DNA from: Flavobacterium bizetiae
GTDB taxonomy: Bacteria > Bacteroidota > Bacteroidia > Flavobacteriales > Flavobacteriaceae
Reading direction: 5' to 3'
Length of the DNA: 37,119 nucleotides
Assembly (NCBI RefSeq): GCF_902804475.1
Contig: NZ_CADCSU010000147.1
Span: forward strand, 1-37,119
Notes under the pieces: model-generated
What the model saw: the letters and a program-made list of their open reading frames with translations, nothing else
What the model was told of the DNA's origin: nothing
The model's database searches: none
Translations under genes and position numbers: made by a program
Part shown: one piece after another, positions 30,650 to 37,119 of the stretch
Layout of the letters: each line of letters begins with the position of its first letter
Numbering within the stretch: the stretch's first letter is position 1

Positions 30650-31366
30650 CTACTTTTTCAAAAATATATTATTCACTACTGATAACAACACATAGAAAAT
30701 AATAATTAACGGAATTGCCATGTATTGAAGCGTTATTAACAACAACAACGAAATCAGTAAAAACACGATTTGAAGCACATTATCTTTTACCGTAAATTTC
30801 TTGATTTTTAAAGCAAACAAAGGAATTTCGGCATTCAAAATATAAGCACTACATAATGTTATTGCCAATAAAACCCAACGATTACTTAGGATTTCGAATA
30901 CAATTAATGAATCCGAATATTCTAAAACTAAAGGCAGACTTAAAATAAAAAGCGCATTTGCCGGTGTTGGTAAACCAATAAAAGAATCTGTCTGACGTGT
31001 ATCAATATTAAAATTAGCCAGTCTGTAGCAAGACCCCAGAGTTACTATAAATCCTAAAAAAGGAATAAAAACAGAACCAATAACTTCATGAGGATTGGCG
31101 CTTTTCGCAAACATTGTAAACATGATATAACCTGGTACTACTCCGCTGGTTACCATATCAGCCAAAGAATCTAATTGCAAACCTAACGGGCTTGAAACTT
31201 TGAATAATCTGGCAAAAAAACCATCAAAAAAATCAAAAAATATTCCCAAACAAACAAAATAAAAAGCCATTAAATAATCGTCTTGCGAAACAAAAACAAC
31301 GGCTATACAACCACAAAATAAATTGATTAATGTAATTAAGTTAGGAATGTGCTTTTTGATATTCAT
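30650..31366 (-). CDS. pssA: CDP-diacylglycerol-serine O-phosphatidyltransferase
   Basis: 238-aa inner-membrane enzyme of phosphatidylserine/phosphatidylethanolamine synthesis. The CDP-alcohol phosphatidyltransferase motif is complete: Asp45, Asp48-Gly49, Ala52-Arg53, Gly62, Asp66 and Asp70 in FDFFDGFFARLF and PLGLQLDSLAD. Multiple membrane segments follow. The N-terminal PNLITLINLFCGC is typical. First gene of a pair with the GH25 enzyme, with a possible -7 box at 31397-31404. Confidence 0.95.
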   Translation of the reverse strand: MNIKKHIPNLITLINLFCGCIAVVFVSQDDYLMAFYFVCLGIFFDFFDGFFARLFKVSSPLGLQLDSLADMVTSGVVPGYIMFTMFAKSANPHEVIGSVFIPFLGFIVTLGSCYRLANFNIDTRQTDSFIGLPTPANALFILSLPLVLEYSDSLIVFEILSNRWVLLAITLCSAYILNAEIPLFALKIKKFTVKDNVLQIVFLLISLLLLITLQYMAIPLIIIFYVLLSVVNNIFLKK

Positions 31367-31396
31367 GATTTATAAATTTAGATAAATAGTGAACAG

Positions 31397-31404
31397 CAAA
31401 TTTA
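31397..31404 (-). promoter_or_regulatory. Putative -7 box of pssA
   Basis: Minus-strand TAAATTTG matches TAnnTTTG, about 30 nt before the start codon. No -33 element was seen. Confidence 0.45.
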
Positions 31405-31509
31405 GCATAATAACTCTATGTAAAATGCGTTTTTGCAAGAGTTTTTAATGTGAAATTCTGACTTTCGTAATATTTATCAATTGGAATAAATTTGCTGAGT
31501 AAAATATTA

Positions 31510-31517
31510 TATTTTTG
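31510..31517 (+). promoter_or_regulatory. Putative -7 box of porV2
   Basis: TATTTTTG matches TAnnTTTG. A TTTG 15 nt upstream (31491-31494) is slightly too close. It lies 41 nt before the TTG start. Confidence 0.5.
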
Positions 31518-31558
31518 GTAAAAATTAAAACAGACTCAGATCTGCAAAAAAATATCCG

Positions 31559-32626
31559 TTGAAGAAAACCCTACTGCTTTTATTTTGTTTCAATTGCACA
31601 TTACAATATGCACAAACTGTTCGAAAATATTCGAATGAATTTATGAATATTGGTGTTGATGCAGCTGCTTTAGGAATGTCGAGTGCAGTTACTGCTTCTA
31701 CAAATGATGTGAATTCGGTTTATTGGAATCCGGCTGGTTTAACCAATCTTGAAGATCATCAAATTTCGTTAATGCACGCCAATTATTTTGCCAATATTGC
31801 CCAATACGATTATATAGGATACGCAAGCCCTATTGACGACAGAAGTGCCTGGGGAATCTCGATGATTCGTTTTGGTGTCGATGATATTATGGACACCACA
31901 CAATTAATCGACAATCAGGGAAATATTGATTATAATAGAATTCGACTTTTTTCGACTGCTGATTATGGTTTTACTTTTTCTTATGCAAGAAAGCTGCCTG
32001 TAGACGGATTTCAATATGGAGTAAATGCAAAAATTATCCGAAGAATTATAGGAAAGTTTGCTAATTCCTGGGGATTTGGTTTTGATGTTGGATTGCAATT
32101 CGAGCGAAACAATTGGAAATTTGGTTTAATGCTTCGCGATATTACAACAACTTATAATGTTTGGAATATTGATGAACAAGAATATGCAAAAATCGCTAAT
32201 GCAATTCCGGGCGAGAACAACGAATTACCTGAAAGCACCGAAATTACTTTGCCAAAAGCTCAATTAGGGGTTTCGAGAACATTTGATTTTCATAATGACT
32301 ATAGTCTTTTGGTTGCCACTAACCTGAATATGCGTTTTGAGCAAACAAACGATATTATTTCATCCCGAATAGTCAGCATTGATCCTGCCCTTGGGTTTGA
32401 ATTTGGATATACTGATCTTGTTTTTTTAAGAGCCGGAGCAGGAAATTTTCAAAACGTAACACAATTAGATAATACTGAAAAATTAAATTTTCAACCTAAT
32501 ATTGGTCTGGGTTTCAAATATAAAGGCATTCAGATTGACTATGCCCTGACTGACTTAGGAAACCAAAGTACCGCTTTGTACTCAAATATTTTTTCTTTAA
32601 AAGTAGATTTAGGTATCTTTAGATAA
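31559..32626 (+). CDS. PorV/PorQ-family outer membrane protein (PorV2-like)
   Basis: 355-aa predicted outer-membrane beta-barrel of the PorV/PorQ family, tied to type IX secretion in Bacteroidota. The start is TTG at 31559 followed by a signal peptide (KKTLLLLFCFNCTLQYAQ). Signature phrases are DAAALGMSSAVTASTNDVNSVYWNPAGL and the final LGNQSTALYSNIFSLKVDLGIF. I associate this form with the name PorV2, but its exact role is not shown by the sequence. It is 36 nt upstream of the DUF4105 gene. Confidence 0.85.
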   Translation: MKKTLLLLFCFNCTLQYAQTVRKYSNEFMNIGVDAAALGMSSAVTASTNDVNSVYWNPAGLTNLEDHQISLMHANYFANIAQYDYIGYASPIDDRSAWGISMIRFGVDDIMDTTQLIDNQGNIDYNRIRLFSTADYGFTFSYARKLPVDGFQYGVNAKIIRRIIGKFANSWGFGFDVGLQFERNNWKFGLMLRDITTTYNVWNIDEQEYAKIANAIPGENNELPESTEITLPKAQLGVSRTFDFHNDYSLLVATNLNMRFEQTNDIISSRIVSIDPALGFEFGYTDLVFLRAGAGNFQNVTQLDNTEKLNFQPNIGLGFKYKGIQIDYALTDLGNQSTALYSNIFSLKVDLGIFR

Positions 32627-32662
32627 AATTTACAAACCATAAACTTCTTAAAATTTTAAATC

Positions 32663-33799
32663 ATGAAAAATGTCATTTTCAAAAAAGCACTTTTTATTTT
32701 ACTATTATTACTAAGTTTTATTGGTTTCAGTCAAAATTTACCTTTATCCAAAGATGCTAAAATAAGTGTCATCACTTGTGGATTAGGCAATGAAACCTAT
32801 TCTTATTTTGGTCATACTGCTATACGCGTTGCTGATCCTGGAAATAATATTGATGTTGTTTTTAATTACGGTGCCTTTGATTTTAGAACTCCAAACTTTG
32901 TTGCCAAATTTGCAAAAGGAGATTTACAATATTTTGTAATTGTACATTCCTTCCCTGAATTTATTGACGAATATAATAATGAAAAAAGAAGTGTATTCGA
33001 ACAAGAATTGCTTGTTTCTCAAAATGTAAAACAAAAACTTTTTGATAATTTAAATACGACATTAGCTTCTGAAGATCGTTTTTACACTTATAAATTTATT
33101 GATAAAAACTGTACTTCAATGGTAGTAGATATTATCAATAAAAGTTTGAACGGTGAGGTTATTACGAAAAAAGGAGATACGCATATAACGTACAGATCGA
33201 TTTTATTCCCTTATTTTAATGGTCATTTTTATGATCAATTAGGAACAAGTATCATTTTTGGAACCAAAGTAGATCAATTAGGAACTAAGATATTTTTGCC
33301 TTTTGAACTGAAAAATAGTTTAGAAAAAACCACTTATCAAAATCAACCTCTAGTTACTAAAAGTAAAACATTGCTTAGTTTTGAGAAAGAAACTCCGAGT
33401 TCATGGTGGAATAATGTTTATACTTATCTTTTTATTCTTGCTTTTGTTGTTTTAGCACACAATAAAATAGTAGACAAAATTTATCTTTTGATTTTATCTT
33501 TTATAGGAATCTTTTTTGTCTTTATGGGATTTTATTCTTTTCACCAAGAACTGGCGATGAATTATAATGTGCTTTTATTTAGCCCATTATTATTGATTTT
33601 AATTTTCCTTTCTATTCTAAAGAATAAAAGATGGACGTATCGATTTGCAGTTTTACACCTGATATTTTTAATAGTTTACGCTATTTTCCTGATCAACAAA
33701 GCTCATTTCCTAATTGTATTACCAATGATCATCACAAGCGGATTTGTTTTAGTGAGAATTGCTATTCGAAACAAAAAACGTATTCCGATTATTATCTAA
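32663..33799 (+). CDS. DUF4105 (Lnb N-terminal periplasmic) membrane protein
   Basis: 378 aa. The signal peptide (MKNVIFKKALFILLLLLSFIGFSQ) is followed by an Lnb/NlpC-P60-like periplasmic domain (about 28-240). Likely active residues are His51 (SYFGHTAIRV) and Cys150 (DKNCTSMVVD), with FNYGAFDF between them. About five membrane segments (252-368) follow. The domain looks like a cysteine amidase/peptidase, but the substrate is unknown. It is probably co-transcribed with the PorV2-like gene. Its stop codon is one base away from that of the convergent sugar transferase gene. Confidence 0.85.
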   Translation: MKNVIFKKALFILLLLLSFIGFSQNLPLSKDAKISVITCGLGNETYSYFGHTAIRVADPGNNIDVVFNYGAFDFRTPNFVAKFAKGDLQYFVIVHSFPEFIDEYNNEKRSVFEQELLVSQNVKQKLFDNLNTTLASEDRFYTYKFIDKNCTSMVVDIINKSLNGEVITKKGDTHITYRSILFPYFNGHFYDQLGTSIIFGTKVDQLGTKIFLPFELKNSLEKTTYQNQPLVTKSKTLLSFEKETPSSWWNNVYTYLFILAFVVLAHNKIVDKIYLLILSFIGIFFVFMGFYSFHQELAMNYNVLLFSPLLLILIFLSILKNKRWTYRFAVLHLIFLIVYAIFLINKAHFLIVLPMIITSGFVLVRIAIRNKKRIPIII

Positions 33800-33800
33800 A

Positions 33801-35195
33801 TTACTGTCCGCGGTAGAATAAAACTGTAGTAATTGTTTTGAAAGTAATACTAATATCAAGAAAAATACTGCGGTGTTTGATATAGTATAAATCGTACTGC
33901 AATTTTATCAAACTTTCTTCTATCGATTCGCCATAAGAATAATTAACCTGAGCCCAACCTGTAAGCCCTGGCTTTATCACATGTCGGGTTTCATAAAAAG
34001 GCATCACATTAGCTATTTCCTCAACAAAAAAAGGTCGTTCTGGTCTTGGCCCAATAACAGCCATATCGCCTTTTAAAACATTAAAAAACTGTGGTAATTC
34101 GTCTATTCTTGATTTACGCATCATTTTCCCAAAAGGAGTTATGCGTCTGTCGTTTGAAGTGGCAAAAACAACTCCATTTAATTCAGAATTTTCGACCATT
34201 GTTCTAAACTTATAAATTTCAAAAACAACTCCGTTTTTACCAATGCGCTCCTGAGTGTAAAATAATGGACCTTTATTTCCAAATAGATTGACAATATAAA
34301 TTAAAGGAATAAAAATAATACAAAGCGATAAACCAATAAAGGAAAACAGAAATTCCATAAAACGAACCAAAGACAGGTAAAGCCTATTGGTGTTACTTCT
34401 GCTAAAAGGAAAAAATCTGTAAAAATCTCTCGCAATATAATGCACTGGAATACGCTGCGTCTTACTTTCATAAACCTGAGTATATTCGCGAATAACATTT
34501 CCGGATTCTAACAAGTGAAGTAATTGTTGGTATAGATCGGGAGTAATTCCGTCTGTTTTTTGAGAAGCGATTATAATCTCAGAAACTTGATTTTTAGACA
34601 CAAAAGCTTCCAAATCATTTTTCTTAACTTCTTTTACATAATGAAAATTTGAATTTTCTTCAGATATAGAATCCGAATTAACAAAACCTATGATCTTATA
34701 ATGAGGGTCGACGCTTTCTAATCCTAAAACCAACTCCTCAACTTGATTTTGATCACATATTAAAACAACACTTTGAGAAAATCGTTGCGACGCTAAAAAG
34801 TAAACATAAAACAAGCGCCAAATCAAAAGCGTAAAAAGTACTGTTGAATAAAAAATTAAGATGATTAATCGCTGCTTTGGTAATTCAGGAGATAAAAAAG
34901 GCGTAAACAAATATGCCAGACTTGAAGCTGTAGCTGTAAAAATTACGCTCTGAAGAATTTGCAATTGATTACTTGCGACCTGCAGATTATAGATTTCGAA
35001 TATAAATCCAAAAATGTATATATAACTAAGAAGTAAAACAATGCTAAAAAAATTACTTGTATTAAAAACAAAGTAATTATAATCGAATATTAAACTTAAT
35101 ATGTACAATGCCGATAAAACAAAAACAGCATCAAAGAAAAGAAGTAATATTCTTCTTTCCGAAATTTCAAAATGCATTTTATTATTCGAGAACAT
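33801..35195 (-). CDS. Polyprenyl-phosphate hexose-1-phosphate transferase (sugar transferase)
   Basis: 464-aa membrane enzyme that starts surface-glycan synthesis by placing a hexose 1-phosphate on undecaprenyl phosphate. It has N-terminal membrane segments (about 14-36, 50-68, 82-100, 108-135), a Rossmann-like middle part (142-245), a further membrane segment (about 278-302) and the catalytic C-terminus with YKFRTM (328-333), RKSRIDELPQ (360-369), GPRPER (382-387) and KPGLTGWAQV (408-417). It is the third gene of a minus-strand cluster after the ligase and GT4 genes. A second possible ATG is at codon 7. Confidence 0.93.
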   Translation of the reverse strand: MFSNNKMHFEISERRILLLFFDAVFVLSALYILSLIFDYNYFVFNTSNFFSIVLLLSYIYIFGFIFEIYNLQVASNQLQILQSVIFTATASSLAYLFTPFLSPELPKQRLIILIFYSTVLFTLLIWRLFYVYFLASQRFSQSVVLICDQNQVEELVLGLESVDPHYKIIGFVNSDSISEENSNFHYVKEVKKNDLEAFVSKNQVSEIIIASQKTDGITPDLYQQLLHLLESGNVIREYTQVYESKTQRIPVHYIARDFYRFFPFSRSNTNRLYLSLVRFMEFLFSFIGLSLCIIFIPLIYIVNLFGNKGPLFYTQERIGKNGVVFEIYKFRTMVENSELNGVVFATSNDRRITPFGKMMRKSRIDELPQFFNVLKGDMAVIGPRPERPFFVEEIANVMPFYETRHVIKPGLTGWAQVNYSYGESIEESLIKLQYDLYYIKHRSIFLDISITFKTITTVLFYRGQ

Positions 35196-35251
35196 TTATT
35201 CAGTTTGTTAGGGGCTTAAACTTGAGGCAAATGTATTATAAAAAAACAATA

Positions 35252-36601
35252 CTAATCTACGGAATTTTCAGCTTTCTCGGGAATTTTCACCTGAACTGAA
35301 AGAAGTGTTAATCCATATATAAAAGCCGGTGCAGCAATTCGCATAGCTGCGTGGTTTATTGTCAGGAGCCAAAAAACAAAAAAAGATAAAAAATATAAGT
35401 GTTGCTTGTTATTAATATATAAAACAAATGGTGTTATACCAAGTATCAGAAGTCCAAAAACACCAAAGAGACCATGCTCACTAAGCATACGTGTTATTTC
35501 ATTATGCGAAGCCACTTCATACCCAAAAGCCTCTTTTCGAACTTCTTTACCCATTCCCGCTCCAATTCCTAAAATGGGATTATCAATAAAATTTCTAATT
35601 TCCTCTGCCATGATCTCTTCTCTCCCTCCAAGACGATCATCTTTCGCTCTTCCTCTTGCATCCTGATTTGCGTAGCGTTTTTCAATAAGTCCTCTAGTTT
35701 GAAAAGAAGAATAACCCCAGACTCCAGCCGCCATAAAGCCCGTTAGTATAAAAACAAATACAAATTTATTTTTGCCCTTAGCATTGGAAAAACTGTAGAG
35801 TAGAAATAATATGCAAACAATCATTGCGACTGCTGTCAAAACTCCCCCTCTGGAAAAAGTAACAATACCTCTGTAAGTAATAAAAAGAAGTAACCCTCCG
35901 TTTAAAATCATTATTTTTTTTGATTTAGAAAATAATATCAATTGGGTAAAAAAAATAAAAATCCCCAATCCTAAAATAGTCGAAACCTGATTAGGACCAA
36001 ATCCACCTGAGGTTTCAAAATTAGATTGTGTTCCGGTTACGACATCTCTAACGCTAGGATTAAACAAAAACAAATACACTGTCGTACTAACTATTGGCAA
36101 TCCCATCGCAACCAAAATATTCTGCAAATCAGAAAACAATATTCTTCTTTTAAACATGTATATAGATGATATAACCAGACAAACGGGACCTGATAAATTA
36201 AATACCAGTAATTTTTTAATGTCAATGGAAGGATTGAAAACAGTAGATGTAATTAAAATACCAGGAATTAACAAAAGAAGAAAAACCCAATATATAGATG
36301 CATATTTCGAAAAGTTACTGTAAATCATACCAAAAAGCATGAAGAAAATGACGTTTATTTTTACAAACTCATTATTAAAATTTCCTCCGGTCATTCGTAA
36401 AAAAACCTCAACTCCTACTAAATAGGCTGCAATAAAAAGAACTTCATTATTTTTATTCTTCGTTCTATAAACAATAAAAAAACCAATAACAGGAATAGAA
36501 AGTGCATAGATTTTTGATAAAAAAGGAACTGCAAAAATCGCCAAAGCACTTAAGGCATGAATTAAAACCAGCTGAATATAAGACAATGCAGAACCTTTCA
36601 T
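35252..36601 (-). CDS. O-antigen ligase/polymerase family membrane protein
   Basis: 449-aa inner-membrane protein with about 10-12 predicted membrane segments and a large external loop containing the Wzy_C-type features TFSRGGVLTA and NPILGIGAGMGKEVRK, followed by ASHNEITRMLSEHGLFG. Such proteins polymerise or ligate polysaccharide units. Its ATG shares a base with the stop of the upstream glycosyltransferase (TAATG), so they are coupled. Whether it is a ligase or a polymerase cannot be decided. Confidence 0.88.
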   Translation of the reverse strand: MKGSALSYIQLVLIHALSALAIFAVPFLSKIYALSIPVIGFFIVYRTKNKNNEVLFIAAYLVGVEVFLRMTGGNFNNEFVKINVIFFMLFGMIYSNFSKYASIYWVFLLLLIPGILITSTVFNPSIDIKKLLVFNLSGPVCLVISSIYMFKRRILFSDLQNILVAMGLPIVSTTVYLFLFNPSVRDVVTGTQSNFETSGGFGPNQVSTILGLGIFIFFTQLILFSKSKKIMILNGGLLLFITYRGIVTFSRGGVLTAVAMIVCILFLLYSFSNAKGKNKFVFVFILTGFMAAGVWGYSSFQTRGLIEKRYANQDARGRAKDDRLGGREEIMAEEIRNFIDNPILGIGAGMGKEVRKEAFGYEVASHNEITRMLSEHGLFGVFGLLILGITPFVLYINNKQHLYFLSFFVFWLLTINHAAMRIAAPAFIYGLTLLSVQVKIPEKAENSVD

Positions 36602-37119
36602 TAAATGTGTTTTTTATACGATAAAATCAACTTTTCTATCACTACTTCTTCAGAATAATTTTTATAAACTGATTTTTTTAAATTATCCGCCAGCTTACTT
36701 CTTAAAGATACATTCGTTACCAATTTTATTAATTGCTCTTTTACTTCGTAAACAGAATGTGGATCAAACAAAAGCCCACTAAAATCATTCTCAATAATTA
36801 CCTCACAATATCCAACATTTGTAGACAAAACTGCTAAATTTTCTAAGCCATATTCAAGTAAAGTAACAGGAAAACCCTCTTCTGTCGAAGCTAAAACACC
36901 TATAGAAGCTTGGGATAATATATATTTTATATCGCTTTTTGAATCATACAAATGTATATCATTATGCAGAGAAGAAGATTGTATAAAGTTTTTTAACATT
37001 TTAGAATAAGAATCAAAATAGTCTTTGCCTATCAAATGTAAGGTCCATCCAAAATCTTTTAAATTCAAATCCTTAAAAGCCTTTAATATTAAAATATGAT
37101 TTTTAGGATTTTTTAAATT
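36601..37119 (-). CDS. Glycosyltransferase family 4, 5' end beyond window
   Basis: The C-terminal 172 residues of a GT4 (GT-B fold) glycosyltransferase. The frame remains open to the window edge, and the sequence before the TTG at 37068 (KNPKNHILILKAFKDL) is a typical start of the second Rossmann domain, so the gene continues outside. The donor-binding signature EEGFPVTLLEYGLENLAVLS is present, with HLIGKDYFDS and SYKKH at the end. It adds a sugar to a polysaccharide repeat unit. It is the first visible gene of the glycan cluster. Confidence 0.9.
   Translation of the reverse strand, partial: NLKNPKNHILILKAFKDLNLKDFGWTLHLIGKDYFDSYSKMLKNFIQSSSLHNDIHLYDSKSDIKYILSQASIGVLASTEEGFPVTLLEYGLENLAVLSTNVGYCEVIIENDFSGLLFDPHSVYEVKEQLIKLVTNVSLRSKLADNLKKSVYKNYSEEVVIEKLILSYKKHI

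Overview
The window reads as chromosomal DNA of a Flavobacterium-like member of the Bacteroidota. The evidence is low GC content, A-rich leaders without Shine-Dalgarno sites, several -7 boxes matching TAnnTTTG, a CarboxypepD-plug-barrel TonB receptor, a PorV/PorQ-family protein linked to type IX secretion, and many lipoproteins. Most genes are ordinary chromosomal functions. There is no prophage, insertion sequence, integrase, CRISPR array or rRNA.

Layout. 0.2-3.4 kb: TonB-dependent receptor, then convergent cutC. 3.5-4.3 kb: an array of GC-richer inverted repeats with a small GIY-YIG nuclease gene in its middle. 4.3-9.1 kb: a FabH-type synthase, an exported S9 peptidase and an ABC ATPase without a permease. 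9.2-10.4 kb: a lipocalin-like lipoprotein and an OmpA/glycine-zipper lipoprotein in one operon. 10.6-14.3 kb: htpG and two lipoproteins. 14.4-18.0 kb (minus strand): a DUF5362-like membrane protein, tRNA-Thr(TGT), a small helical protein, and the run idi-queD-bcp-manA. 18.3-19.5 kb: an exported methionine sulfoxide reductase pair, msrB-msrA. 19.7-20.7 kb: an NADPH:quinone reductase-like gene whose start codon reads ATA. 20.7-21.0 kb: a gene-free stretch packed with repeats and a candidate structured RNA. 21.0-26.5 kb: an unknown protein with an FAD oxidoreductase, a 79-aa unknown, and recQ. 26.6-29.7 kb: kdsD-tatC-carboxymuconolactone decarboxylase, then lptB. 29.8-31.4 kb: GH25 lysozyme and pssA. 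31.6-33.8 kb: PorV2-like protein and a DUF4105/Lnb-type membrane protein. 33.8 kb to the end (minus strand): sugar transferase, O-antigen ligase-like protein and a cut-off GT4 glycosyltransferase, probably the end of a surface polysaccharide locus.

Functional threads. Much of the window concerns the cell envelope: kdsD makes the Kdo precursor and lptB powers LPS export. pssA makes phospholipid and tatC exports folded proteins. PorV2, GH25, OmpA and the polysaccharide genes act at or build the surface. A second thread is oxidative or protein damage (msrA/msrB, bcp, htpG).

The most unusual content is between the genes. At least seven different families of short repeats sit in the gaps. One surrounds the GIY-YIG gene, one makes a 30-bp-arm palindrome, and one abuts the recQ stop codon. 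The GIY-YIG gene plus repeat array is the best candidate for an undescribed mobile or maintenance system. This is inference from layout only.
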